Assembly: GCA_046349155.1 (NCBI GenBank)
Contig: JAXMCW010000004.1
Coordinates: 372,001-436,000 of the forward strand
Length of the DNA stretch: 64,000 bases
Direction: 5' to 3'
DNA from: Alsobacter sp046349155
GTDB lineage: Bacteria > Pseudomonadota > Alphaproteobacteria > Rhizobiales > Beijerinckiaceae
The notes under the pieces were generated by a model. It ran no database searches. It was not told where the DNA came from and saw nothing but the letters and a program-made list of their open reading frames with translations. Below are positions 7,828-16,333 of the stretch, one piece after another. The stretch's first letter is position 1; each line of letters begins with the position of its first letter. The position numbers and the translations under genes were made by a program.

Positions 7828-9417
7828 ATGGGCGTGCTCAAGACCATCGGAATCGGGCTCCTCGCCTCGATTGGGAGCCTCGCTGCCCTTCCAGCAAAGG
7901 CTCAGACGCCCAAGCCGAACATCCTCGTCATCATGGGAGACGACATCGGCTACTGGAACATCAGCGCCTACAACCGGGGCATGATGGGGTACCGGACAGC
8001 GAGCATCGACCGGCTCGCCAATGAGGGCGCGATCTTCACGGACTACTACGCCCAGCAATCCTGTACGGCCGGTCGTGCGGCCTTCATCACGGGGCAAAGC
8101 CCGATGCGGACCGGGCTCCTCAAGGTGGGATTGCCTGGGGCCAAGGAAGGCCTCTCGGACAAGGACCCGACGATCGCCGAGCTCCTCAAGCCGCAAGGCT
8201 ATGTCAGCGGGCAGTTCGGAAAGAACCACCTCGGCGACCGCAACGAATTCCTGCCCACGGTGCACGGCTTCGACGAGTTCTTCGGCAACCTCTACCATCT
8301 CAACGCCGAGGACGAGCCTGAGCACCCGGACTATCCCAAGACCGCCGGCTTTGCCGCGCAGTTCGGCCCCCGTGGCGTGCTCAAGTGCGTGGCGACAAAT
8401 GCCGCCACGCCCGGCGACGACCCTCGGTTCGGGCCCTGGGGCAAACAGAGATGCGAAGATACGGGTCCGCTCACCAAGAAGCGCATGGAGACTGTCGACC
8501 GGGAGTTCCTGGGCGCATCAATCGACTTCATGGACCGGGCAGTTCGCGACAAGAAGCCATTCTTCGTCTGGTTCAATCCAACGCGCATGCATATCTGGAC
8601 GCGGCTCACCCCCTCCGCGGAAGGCAAGACGGGTCTCGGCATCTATCCCGACGGCATGGTCGAGCATGACGGACAGGTTGGCGAACTCCTGGGCGAGCTC
8701 GACCGCCTGGGCATCGCCGACAACACCATCGTCGTCTACACCACCGACAACGGCGCGGAGACGTTCTCCTGGCCAGACGGCGGCACGACTCCGTTCCGCG
8801 GCGAGAAGAACACCAATTGGGAAGGCGGCTACCGCGTCCCGGCTTTGATCCGGTGGCCGGGCGTTGTGCCACCTCGCAGCGAGATCAATGAGATTTTCTC
8901 CGCCGAGGACTGGGCTTCGACGCTCGTCGCCGCCGCGGGCGAACCGGCCGTGAAGGAAAAGCTGCTGCAGGGGTATGAGGCAGCAGGGACGACTTACAAG
9001 GTGCATCTCGACGGCTACGATCAAAGGGACCTGCTCGCAGCAAAGGGGCCGAGCAAGCGGCGGGAATTCTTCTACTGGACCGATGACGGCGACCTCGCTG
9101 GCCTGCGCTATGACCAGTGGAAGGCCGTCTTCATGAAGCAGGAGGCGCATGGGCTCGAGGTTTGGTCGCGCCCCATGCTCACGCTTCGTCTCCCTCTTCT
9201 GTTCAACCTCCGATCCGACCCGTTCGAAAGGGCCGAGATGGAGTCCGGCGATTACGTGCGTTGGTTCATCGAGCACGCATTCCTGCTTGTGCCGGCGCAG
9301 GCGATCGTGGGCGGCATGATCGCATCGTTCCAGCAGTTTCCGCCCAGGCAGCGACCTGGGACCTTCTCGGTCGAGCAAGCCATGGAGCGCCTGCGGCTGC
9401 CGCCGTCGAGCAACTGA
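7828..9417 (+). CDS. second exported arylsulfatase
   Basis: A 529-residue paralogue of the preceding sulfatase with a Sec signal peptide (about 1-25, ending AKAQ). D38-D39 lie in NILVIMGDDIGYW; the formylglycine site is C79-T-A-G-R in QQSCTAGRAAF; YTTDNGAETFSWPDGG supplies the second metal site. The two enzymes share the order and spacing of all motifs, so they arose by tandem duplication and probably act on related esters. The ATG follows CGGAGACTGAC. It lies in the same operon, 83 bp after the first sulfatase. Confidence 0.92.
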   Translation: MGVLKTIGIGLLASIGSLAALPAKAQTPKPNILVIMGDDIGYWNISAYNRGMMGYRTASIDRLANEGAIFTDYYAQQSCTAGRAAFITGQSPMRTGLLKVGLPGAKEGLSDKDPTIAELLKPQGYVSGQFGKNHLGDRNEFLPTVHGFDEFFGNLYHLNAEDEPEHPDYPKTAGFAAQFGPRGVLKCVATNAATPGDDPRFGPWGKQRCEDTGPLTKKRMETVDREFLGASIDFMDRAVRDKKPFFVWFNPTRMHIWTRLTPSAEGKTGLGIYPDGMVEHDGQVGELLGELDRLGIADNTIVVYTTDNGAETFSWPDGGTTPFRGEKNTNWEGGYRVPALIRWPGVVPPRSEINEIFSAEDWASTLVAAAGEPAVKEKLLQGYEAAGTTYKVHLDGYDQRDLLAAKGPSKRREFFYWTDDGDLAGLRYDQWKAVFMKQEAHGLEVWSRPMLTLRLPLLFNLRSDPFERAEMESGDYVRWFIEHAFLLVPAQAIVGGMIASFQQFPPRQRPGTFSVEQAMERLRLPPSSN

Positions 9418-9440
9418 GACAGCCTTGAGGAGAGTCGCGC

Positions 9441-10481
9441 ATGACCGACCGGAAAGCGAGAGCGCTCACCCGCCGCAACGTGGTCGCCCTGTTGGCGGCA
9501 ATTCCGGGCGTCGCGACCATCTTGGGAGCGAACACGGGTCTCGCCCAACAACCTGACCCGCACAGGCCTCTGCCGTCCTGGAATGATGGCGCGACGCGAG
9601 ACGCGATCATCAGCTTCGTGGAAGAGGTCACCTCGGAGTCGTCGTCGAACTTTGTTCCGCCTCCTCACCGCATCGCTGCCTTCGACAATGACGGGACGCT
9701 GTGGTGCGAACACCCCATGTACGTCCAACTCGCCTTCGCACTCGCCCGGACGAAGGAGCTCGCGCCACAGCACCCCGAATGGCAGAGCGATCCGCTTTTC
9801 AAGGCGGTGCTCGACGATGACATGAAGGGAGTGGCAGCCTTCGGAGAGCGCGGTCTCCTCAAGCTGGTCCTCGAAACACACGCGGGAATGACCACGCGAG
9901 AGTTCGAGCAGATCGTCGCGAGCTGGCTCGCCTCGGCCCGCCATCCACGGTTCAAGCGCCCTTACACCCAGCTGGTGTACCAGCCCATGCTGGACCTCAT
10001 GGCCTACTTGCGAGCGATGGACTTCCAGATCCACATCGTCTCCGGCGGCGGGATCGAGTTCATGCGCCCCTGGACCGAACAGGTTTACGGCGTACAGCCC
10101 CAACGCGTCGTCGGGTCCTCGACCAAGACCCGCTTTCAACTTCGCGACGGTTCGCCGGAGCTGTTCCGCCTCCCCGAACTCAACTTTGTCGACGATGGTC
10201 CGGGCAAGCCAGTGGGCATCAACGCGCATATCGGGCGTCGCCCCGTCATGGCGTTCGGCAACTCCGACGGCGATCTCGAGATGCTGCAATGGACGACGCT
10301 GGGAGGCATGGCCGGCTTCGGGCTCCTGGTCCACCACACGGACGCCGAGCGTGAATACGCCTACGACAAGGGCACGGAGTTCGGCCGGCTGGACAAGGCT
10401 CTGGAGGCGGCAGCCCTGAACAAGTGGACAGTCGTCGACATGAAGCGTGATTGGGCTGCGATCTTTCCCCCGGAGAAGTGA
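9441..10481 (+). CDS. exported HAD-superfamily phosphatase-like hydrolase
   Basis: A 346-residue protein. The N-terminus has a Tat-like signal: RR at 11-12 (LTRRNVVALLA) followed by a hydrophobic stretch and LAQQ near 36. The HAD catalytic motif is FDNDGTLW with D82 and D84; later motifs include IVSGGG (motif II Ser) and FGNSDGDLEML (motif IV acidic residues). It resembles phosphoserine-phosphatase-type HADs. Its position between sulfatases and their maturase suggests it removes another ester group from the same substrate, an inference. Its stop lies 2 bp before the next ATG. Confidence 0.82.
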   Translation: MTDRKARALTRRNVVALLAAIPGVATILGANTGLAQQPDPHRPLPSWNDGATRDAIISFVEEVTSESSSNFVPPPHRIAAFDNDGTLWCEHPMYVQLAFALARTKELAPQHPEWQSDPLFKAVLDDDMKGVAAFGERGLLKLVLETHAGMTTREFEQIVASWLASARHPRFKRPYTQLVYQPMLDLMAYLRAMDFQIHIVSGGGIEFMRPWTEQVYGVQPQRVVGSSTKTRFQLRDGSPELFRLPELNFVDDGPGKPVGINAHIGRRPVMAFGNSDGDLEMLQWTTLGGMAGFGLLVHHTDAEREYAYDKGTEFGRLDKALEAAALNKWTVVDMKRDWAAIFPPEK

Positions 10482-10483
10482 CC

Positions 10484-11446
10484 ATGGCCGCTCCGAGTGG
10501 AACGCTCATGCACGACGAGCGCCTTGAAGGCATGATCCGCATTCTCGGCGGCACGTTCCGCATGGGATCGGATCACCACTACCCTGAAGAGGCGCCATCC
10601 CATCGGGTGAAGGTCGACGCCTTCTGGATCGACGCGTCCCCCGTCACGAACCGCCAGTTCAGGCGCTTCGTCGAGGAGACCGGACACAAGACTTTCGCCG
10701 AGATCGCCCCGCGCCCCGAAGACTATCCGCAGGCCCAGCCCCACATGCTCCGGGCGGGTTCGCTCATGTTCTCGCCGCCCCTGCATCCCGTCGGGCTTAG
10801 GGACATGACGCTCTGGTGGAAATTCCAGTTCGGCGCCTCGTGGCGCAAGCCGTACGGCAACGGCTCATCCCTGAAGGGTCTCGACGACCATCCGGTCGTT
10901 CATGTCGCCTATCGGGACGCCGAAGCCTATGCCACTTGGGCCGGCAAGGCGTTGCCGAGCGAAGCCGAATGGGAGTTCGCCGCCCGAGGCGGCCTGGACG
11001 ACGCGGAGTTCGCCTGGGGAGATGAGTTCACGCCGGGCGGCCAGCACATGGCCAATACCTGGCAGGGCGCGTTCCCGCACGAGAACACGAACGAGGACGG
11101 CTACGCCCGCACCTCGCCCGTGGGAGCTTTCCCGCCCAACGGCTTCGGCCTCTTCGACATGATCGGCAATGTCTGGGAGTGGACGGCAGACTTCTGGCGT
11201 TTTCGCCATCCAGCTGATGCCCCGAAAGCGTGCTGCATCCCCTCCAACCCCCAAGGCGGCGCCGAGGCGGGCAGCTACGACCCACGTGAGGCGGATCTCC
11301 GCATCCCCCGGAAAGTGTTGAAGGGCGGCTCGCATCTGTGCGCGCCCAATTATTGCCGGCGCTACCGACCCGCTGCGCGACATGCCCAGCCGGTCGACAC
11401 CTCGACAAGCCATATCGGCTTTCGCTGCATCGTGCGCGAGCAATAA
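10484..11446 (+). CDS. formylglycine-generating enzyme (sulfatase maturase)
   Basis: A 320-residue FGE-sulfatase-domain protein. The tail motif GGSHLCAPNYCRRYRPAARH carries the two active-site cysteines (about C286 and C291) in the order seen in true FGE, which oxidises sulfatase Cys to formylglycine using O2 and copper. GGTFRMGSD near the N-terminus, PVTNRQFRRF, LPSEAEWEFAARGG and NVWEWT are standard family motifs. No signal peptide is visible, so maturation probably occurs in the cytoplasm before export. Start ATG 10484 follows GGAG; the longer frame from 10451 overlaps the HAD gene. The substrates are presumably the two sulfatases upstream. Confidence 0.9.
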   Translation: MAAPSGTLMHDERLEGMIRILGGTFRMGSDHHYPEEAPSHRVKVDAFWIDASPVTNRQFRRFVEETGHKTFAEIAPRPEDYPQAQPHMLRAGSLMFSPPLHPVGLRDMTLWWKFQFGASWRKPYGNGSSLKGLDDHPVVHVAYRDAEAYATWAGKALPSEAEWEFAARGGLDDAEFAWGDEFTPGGQHMANTWQGAFPHENTNEDGYARTSPVGAFPPNGFGLFDMIGNVWEWTADFWRFRHPADAPKACCIPSNPQGGAEAGSYDPREADLRIPRKVLKGGSHLCAPNYCRRYRPAARHAQPVDTSTSHIGFRCIVREQ

Positions 11447-11461
11447 CCAGGAGCAATTTCG

Positions 11462-11950
11462 ATGGATGGGACGACGCGTGGCAGACTTCTCCCCGCCAAC
11501 CGCTGGCTTCTAGCCGCTGTCCTGTTCGGCTTGGCGGGCTGCGTGTCGTCGCCGGTCCCAACGCAGGTCCCGACCGCGAAATCCATCGAAGGGCTGCCGC
11601 CATCCGGGACGGTCTCGCTGACCCAGATCACGGCGGGTGGAGCCGGCGTCGGTCAGGGCGTGCTGACCTTCAGAGGCAAGAAATATCCGTTCAAGCTGGC
11701 GGGCAGTGTGATCGGGCCAGGCGGAGCGTCCCGCACGCAGGTCGCGGGCGACGTCTATCGCCTCGAGGACATCGCCGCCTTCGCCGGCATCTATACCGAG
11801 GGCACCGGGTCCGCGGGTCTGGAGACCAGCGGAAAGAGCGAACTCTGGCTAGAGAACAAGGCAGGGGTCGTCATGTACCTCACGGGCACGACGGAAGGCA
11901 TCACCCTCAGCTTGGGCCGTGAGGAAGTCATCCTCGAACTCAGCCGCTAG
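11462..11950 (+). CDS. lipoprotein of an unrecognised small exported family
   Basis: A 162-residue protein with a lipoprotein signal: hydrophobic LLAAVLFGLAGC with lipid-attached Cys at about 27. The mature part has short beta-strand patterns (GVLTFRGKKYPFKLAG, VAGDVYRLEDIAAFAGIYTEG, GVVMYLTGTTEGITLSLG). It is a clear paralogue of the protein at 29978-30415, which shares GKSYPLNIGG, GRAYNLTSPTDIEGTYT and GVVLELKGK. The start follows AGGAG. It is the fifth gene of the sulfatase operon. Function unknown; an envelope role is likely. Confidence 0.75.
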   Translation: MDGTTRGRLLPANRWLLAAVLFGLAGCVSSPVPTQVPTAKSIEGLPPSGTVSLTQITAGGAGVGQGVLTFRGKKYPFKLAGSVIGPGGASRTQVAGDVYRLEDIAAFAGIYTEGTGSAGLETSGKSELWLENKAGVVMYLTGTTEGITLSLGREEVILELSR

Positions 11951-11972
11951 TAGCGCAGGAAAGGAGCCCGTC

Positions 11973-12380
11973 ATGGCGAACCGACATGTCCTTATCCTGG
12001 CAGCGACATTGGCCTTCCCCGCCGTCGCGCAGGCCGACGCTCTTTCGACGCTTCAGGGCGCATGGGCCGAGGCAAGTCTGAATTGCGCCAGCCTGTTCAA
12101 GATCGACAACGGCGTGGTCAGCTTCAAGTCGCTCGACGGCTTCAACTCCGGCGCGTTCATCGTCGAGAACCGAAGGCTCAAGGGACAATCGACGAGCTGC
12201 GAGATCCAGCGGGCGCGAGAGGACGGTCCAGACATCTCGCTACTTCTGTCCTGCGCCGACAGCGTCATGGCGTCCGCACAGGACGTCCACCTGAAGGTTC
12301 TCCCCGACGGCACGCTGAGCCGCTCCTTCGCGGGTTTCCCGGATTACCAGCAGAGCTACAAGCGATGCCGTGACTTCTAG
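11973..12380 (+). CDS. small secreted protein of an unrecognised family
   Basis: A 135-residue protein with a Sec signal (ending AVAQADA). The mature part begins LQGAWAEASLNCASLFKIDNG and holds cysteines that probably form disulfides (NCASLF, SCEIQ, SCADS, RCRDF). It is a paralogue of the protein at 30609-31058, which has IQGAWVEQSQKCGDVFAFRKG and matching cysteines. The start ATG 11973 follows AAGGAG. It is the last gene of the sulfatase operon, 22 bp after the lipoprotein gene. The same pair of families recurs near 30 kb, so they probably work together. Confidence 0.75.
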   Translation: MANRHVLILAATLAFPAVAQADALSTLQGAWAEASLNCASLFKIDNGVVSFKSLDGFNSGAFIVENRRLKGQSTSCEIQRAREDGPDISLLLSCADSVMASAQDVHLKVLPDGTLSRSFAGFPDYQQSYKRCRDF

Positions 12381-13305
12381 TTGCTGGATGGATTTGTCGT
12401 TGACAAGAACCGGACGGGAAACGATCCGCACTGGTCTCCGCCCGCTTCTCAGAAACGTCGAGGCTCCCGCCTCACCAGTTTCGAGGGCCTCGGTACGTGG
12501 GCGCCGATGTGACGCAAGCGGACCTTCCGAAGGACCGCCTTGGGTCAATTTTTCGCATCGGGCACCGGTCGCATGTGCGCCATTTGCAGACTTGACGTGC
12601 TCTACCCGGAGCAGACGTTCGACGGCCTTGCGCGATCTGCATGGTCGGTCGTGCGCTATGTCAACGCGGCGCCGAATGCGGGAACCCGCGGAACGGGTCG
12701 AAGCCGCTCTGAATTACGAGCCAGCGCTCGTGGCAGAGATCCTCGCCGATGGGGTCGCGATCGCGGTGTCAGTTCTGAATTGGCGGATCGCCGATTTGCA
12801 CGGCTCGGGCGGTCAGGTCGCAGAGATCTTGTTCCCAAGGGACCTTCCGCCAAGCTGAAAAAAGCGGCACGGCAGCCAAAGCCCGTCCTCCCTTGGCGTG
12901 AGCCGCGTTGCCGAGGCTGCATTCCGCTTCCGCCCCGCGCAAGCGGCTGGGGGAGAACCAACAACTCGTTTCAAACCGGCGCGGAGGCGGCCTTCGAGGC
13001 GTAGCCGACCTTGGCTCCCATCGCTGGGACGCTGGCTTGCGTGGTGAGGAGCAGATTGGCTGTGAGCTGCATCCGCCACTGGTTAGGTACTGAATCGGCG
13101 CCTACCCGATCAGCGCCGCGAAGCGCTCGTGCAAGGGCTAAGCGCGGAGAGCTAGCCCTGGTGCTGGCGAGCGCGCGGCCTGTTCGCGATATCATGTACC
13201 GCAACTGTTTTTTCCCGATTAGCCACGCGGCCGAAAATGGCAGAAGAAGACAAGTTTCGGATCTAAAAATGATTTATTTCTGAGACACCAATCGATGCTG
13301 GCCCG
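12381..13305. other. intergenic region, 925 bp, with a dispersed repeat
   Basis: Open frames here have no recognisable protein features or consistent start signals, and I judge them spurious. A near-perfect hairpin (12518-12538, GCGGACCTTC against GAAGGACCGC) runs into CCGCCTTGGGTCA (12535-12547), a core also found at 15437 and 43776. The rest looks like decayed DNA between two unrelated modules. Confidence 0.5.
12518..12547 (+). repeat. dispersed intergenic repeat, copy A
   Basis: This copy has an imperfect 10-bp stem (GCGGACCTTC/GAAGGACCGC) followed by the 13-bp core CCGCCTTGGGTCA. The same core occurs in two other intergenic stretches of the window. From memory, similar CCGC-TTGGGTC units are common short repeats in rhizobial genomes. 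Confidence 0.5.
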
Positions 13306-13530
13306 ATGACGATGATTCCTGACGAGCGCGCCTTGCTGCAATCCATCGCATCCGCCGAGGAGGGCTTTCGGTTGGCCAAAGAAGCGGCAGACCTCCCTGC
13401 GCTGCGTAGCCTCCTTGAAAGAGGGTTGATAGCAGTCGTGGAGCATCCATTCGGAGAGCACGTCGTCGTGGTTAGAATCACCGCTAGTGGTCAGCGCTAT
13501 CTCCACGGAAGCAGCCGCACCACACATTGA
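13306..13530 (+). CDS. small winged-helix-like protein (74 aa)
   Basis: A 74-residue soluble protein starting MTMIPDERALLQSIASAEEG. Two N-terminal helices are followed by LRSLLERGLIAVVEHPFGEHVVVVRITASGQRYLHG, which reads as the recognition helix and beta-wing of a winged helix-turn-helix. No effector domain is present. It is convergent with the Crp/Fnr gene, 14 bp apart. A role in DNA binding is inferred from the pattern only. Confidence 0.5.
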   Translation: MTMIPDERALLQSIASAEEGFRLAKEAADLPALRSLLERGLIAVVEHPFGEHVVVVRITASGQRYLHGSSRTTH

Positions 13531-13544
13531 GCCGCCGGGGAGTT

Positions 13545-14273
13545 TCAGTCCTTGTGTCGATCCAATTGCGAAAGATGCGGCGTGGGATTCGCGAGGTCCC
13601 GCAGGCGCGACAAATCGCTAATGGCCACCTGCCTGCGCTCAAACTGAACCCCATGGGAAGAGAGCACTTCGATCGCGCGGCCTAGGGTAGCGGACGAAAA
13701 GCCCAGAAGGGATGCGATCGCCTGCTTGTCATAGGGAAGCTCGGGAATGAGGTTCTCCGGTGTGCGCTCGTGTAGGTCGAGCACGAAGTGGGCTAAGCGC
13801 TGCGGAGCTGAACGAAGGTACCTGTTGTGGGCAAGCTTGATTTGCTTCTCCAGCATCACGGCGAGTGTCCGGGCTACTGCGGCAGCGAACGTGGGACTGG
13901 ACTCAAAGAGGGATCGCGCCAGCGCGATTGGGATGCGCATTATTCGGCAGCCGCTAACCGTTGTGGCCGTTGTCAGACAAATTCGGTTTCCGGAAAAGAC
14001 CCCGACAGGGAACATGCAGCCAGGTTCAGCGAAAGCATAGCAGTACTGTTTCGAGTCAAAATAACCCTCCAAGGATACATGCCCACTTAACAAAATATGC
14101 AGAAACCTAATGTCTTGTCCCTGCCAAAACAAAGTAACGCCCTGCGGATACGATGAAGTGGTTGAATCGGAATACAGTGTTTTGAAGCAGACCTCTTCCA
14201 ATTGCCTAAAGAGCGGAAGTTTCTTTAATTCTTGCGCGCCATTCTCGGCAGTCATGCTCGGCCCCTGGAGCAC
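13545..14273 (-). CDS. Crp/Fnr-family transcriptional regulator
   Basis: About 236-242 residues. A cyclic-nucleotide-binding-type beta-barrel (about 18-130: YPQGVTLFWQGQDIRFLHILLSGHVSLEGY) is followed by a dimer helix and a C-terminal Crp helix-turn-helix (about 175-225: DKQAIASLLGFSSATLGRAIEVLSSHGV). The N-terminal four-cysteine cluster of oxygen-sensing FNR is absent, so it should not bind an FNR-type Fe-S cluster. The internal ATG at 14255 is an alternative start. Its targets cannot be read here; no FNR-type palindrome was found near the fermentation genes. Confidence 0.85.
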   Translation of the reverse strand: MLQGPSMTAENGAQELKKLPLFRQLEEVCFKTLYSDSTTSSYPQGVTLFWQGQDIRFLHILLSGHVSLEGYFDSKQYCYAFAEPGCMFPVGVFSGNRICLTTATTVSGCRIMRIPIALARSLFESSPTFAAAVARTLAVMLEKQIKLAHNRYLRSAPQRLAHFVLDLHERTPENLIPELPYDKQAIASLLGFSSATLGRAIEVLSSHGVQFERRQVAISDLSRLRDLANPTPHLSQLDRHKD

Positions 14274-14487
14274 TTGAGGTCTAGGATACCCTACCGGAAG
14301 CTTAGCATTGCGTATGGCGCGCCATCAATCGGAAGCGCTGGAAATCCACATCAAACCCACGTTATATAAGTTGTGGGTCTGCGGCCTGGTTTTTATCGGT
14401 GAGGAAGTCGACGCCTCCGGGAAGTCAGGCCGGAACCAGAACGTGGCGGCATGGGAAGACCGGGCGCGGAGCAATTGACACCGGGTC

Positions 14488-15003
14488 TTACAAACGGCCT
14501 GACTGATAGGCCTTCAGCAGCAACCTCGCCGACTTCACGAGCCTGAGTTCCGACACAACCAGTTCCGCCAGGTACTTGAGCATCTGTCGGTCGTCGCGAT
14601 CTAGCGTCCTTGGTGCGTTATCGATGACGCAGACGCTACCGAGCCGAACCCCCGGCTGATAGATAATCGGCGCTCCCGCATAGAACCGAATGCTGGGTGA
14701 ACCCACCACAAAGGGGTTTTCGCGAAATCGGTCATCTTTCTTCGTATCGGAGACGACAAAGAGATCGTCCCCCTTGATCGTCTCGTTGCAGAACGCAAAC
14801 TCTCGCGGGGCTGAAAACGGGGAAATACCAAAGGCCGCTTTCACCCATTGCTTGTCTGCTCCGATAAAGGTCACGAGCGAGATTGGCGTTTTGAAGTAAA
14901 GCGCCCCAATATGACTGATACGATCAAAATTGGCCGACGGCTCGGAGTGAAGAAGGCCTAACTCCTCAAGTATTTTGAGACGTTTTGCTTCCCTGTAAGG
15001 CAT
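14488..15003 (-). CDS. GAF-domain protein
   Basis: A 171-residue protein that is essentially one GAF domain. Typical features are ALYFKTPISLVTFIGADKQWVKAAFG, REFAFCNETIKGDDLFVVSDTKKDDRF and FYAGAPIIYQPGVRLGSVCVID. Such stand-alone GAF proteins sense small ligands or redox state and often act with kinases. No output domain is present. It stands 214 bp upstream (in transcription order) of the Crp/Fnr gene on the same strand, so the two could be functionally linked. Confidence 0.8.
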   Translation of the reverse strand: MPYREAKRLKILEELGLLHSEPSANFDRISHIGALYFKTPISLVTFIGADKQWVKAAFGISPFSAPREFAFCNETIKGDDLFVVSDTKKDDRFRENPFVVGSPSIRFYAGAPIIYQPGVRLGSVCVIDNAPRTLDRDDRQMLKYLAELVVSELRLVKSARLLLKAYQSGRL

Positions 15004-15573
15004 TTGTCAAATCCGAATTCACCATTCAATGATGTATTCGTGTGCGCTTTCCTGTCAAGTCGGAGGGGCTGATCGGCGGCTGTCGCTGGGGACACGGGAG
15101 CTTGATCGAAGTTTTTTTGGCAACCGTCGGCGAAGGATCCTTGCGAAAATCTGCCGTGTCTCTGGACCCCGCTGCTGGATAATCTTTGGAAGCTGCTGTT
15201 CAAGCCGCGATTCTGGCAGGAGAGCCGGACGGCCCCCCCCGGTCGTTTACGGCCACCGTGTGGGCGTACGACGGCGTCGCCTGAGCGCGATTAAAGCGTC
15301 TCATCGTCGCCCCATTGCGAACTCAGCTACATAATGGGAGGGACCGACTAGGGTCCACGAGTTTTGGCTTGGCTACCACGTGAGCACCAAGGCGCAACGG
15401 GGCCGCGAGGCCCCCCAGAGCGAACCTGTCGAACTTCCGCCTTGGGTCACGAGTTCGCTTCTGCGTTGCGCCAATCGCGGCCCTCGGGTGTTTCTGGTTC
15501 GAATGCCCGCACTTGGGGAGAAGGCGGCCATTTGAGTGAGGAGCGCGCACTGGGCACAGCCGTTTGACGTACC
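15004..15573. other. intergenic region, 570 bp, with a dispersed repeat
   Basis: No supported gene. A run of eight C lies at about 15233-15240, and CCGCCTTGGGTCA at 15437-15449 is the second copy of the dispersed core, here flanked by CGAAC and GTTCG arms. Confidence 0.45.
15437..15449 (+). repeat. dispersed intergenic repeat, copy B
   Basis: The core CCGCCTTGGGTCA is identical to copies at 12535 and 43776. Flanking arms CGAAC (left) and GTTCG (right) could form a weak stem around it. Confidence 0.4.
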
Positions 15574-16314
15574 TCACCCGCCAAAGGCGACGGCCACGCC
15601 GACAAGGGCCAGTCCGATGCCCACCATCGACAAGCCGGCCCACCAGGCGCTGGTGCCCGCGAACCGGCCCCATAGCGCTCCTGCCCCGAAGAGCATGGCG
15701 AGCAGGAGGACGTTCGACGCGCGGACGGCGGCGCGTGGGTCGGGCATGACGAGGTAGAGGAGGACGACGGGGAGGCTCGAGGCGAAGACCAGCGCGAAGC
15801 ACGCGAGCGCTCCCTTCACGTCGTCCGCGGTGACGGCGATCCGGACGGGCTTGGCGGCAAGGAGAAACGCGCGCAGCGCCGCCTCTAGCTTCCGCCCGGT
15901 CTCCTCGTCGGCCCTGGTCTCGAATTGCGGGACGACCTTTTCGCGGATGAGCGCGTAGGCCGCCTCTTCCGTGCCGGCCTCGCGCACGCCGGTGACGATA
16001 CGCGCCTTCTCGGCGCGGTCGGTCACTGCGGCCATCACATACATCACACCGTCGATGATGCCCCATGCGAGGTTGCAGCCCAGCGCGGCGAGAACCAGCT
16101 GGTGCATGCCCGCCGGGCCTTCGGCGACCGTCAGGCGGGCCGTCAGCGTAACGCTGAGAACCATGATGAGCCCGAACAGGACCTCGCCAAGCCGGCTGGC
16201 CGGGTCAAGGTAGCGGGGCAGGATGCGCCGCGTCGAGCCCGTGGGATCACTCCCGGTGGTCGGCCTGATCAGGTGATGGGCGGAAGCTGAATGAGCCACT
16301 GGGCGATCCTGCAT
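15574..16314 (-). CDS. VIT1/CCC1-like membrane protein
   Basis: About 246 residues from the internal ATG 16314, which lies just past the end of the upstream DUF2254 gene; the frame itself is open to 16446. Hydrophobic segments at LGEVLFGLIMVLSVTLTARL, LAALGCNLAWGIIDGVMYVM, ALVFASSLPVVLLYLV, VLLLAMLFGAGALWG and VGIGLALVGVAVAFGG flank a charged helical insert. The GEVLFGLIMVLSVT segment and overall layout recall VIT1/CCC1-family iron/manganese transporters, though key metal ligands are not obvious. It is the last gene of a long minus-strand cluster. Confidence 0.7.
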   Translation of the reverse strand: MQDRPVAHSASAHHLIRPTTGSDPTGSTRRILPRYLDPASRLGEVLFGLIMVLSVTLTARLTVAEGPAGMHQLVLAALGCNLAWGIIDGVMYVMAAVTDRAEKARIVTGVREAGTEEAAYALIREKVVPQFETRADEETGRKLEAALRAFLLAAKPVRIAVTADDVKGALACFALVFASSLPVVLLYLVMPDPRAAVRASNVLLLAMLFGAGALWGRFAGTSAWWAGLSMVGIGLALVGVAVAFGG

Positions 16315-16333
16315 GGCACGAACGAAAGAGGTG

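Noticed and set aside
12370..13004. Plus-strand frames of 162 and 154 residues
   Set aside because: No ribosome sites, no recognisable fold, and they cross the dispersed-repeat hairpin; judged non-coding, though a decayed gene cannot be excluded.
13545..14273. Crp/Fnr regulator as the reader of the 19-bp palindrome
   Set aside because: The motif lacks the TTGAT-N4-ATCAA form bound by this family, so I do not assign it.
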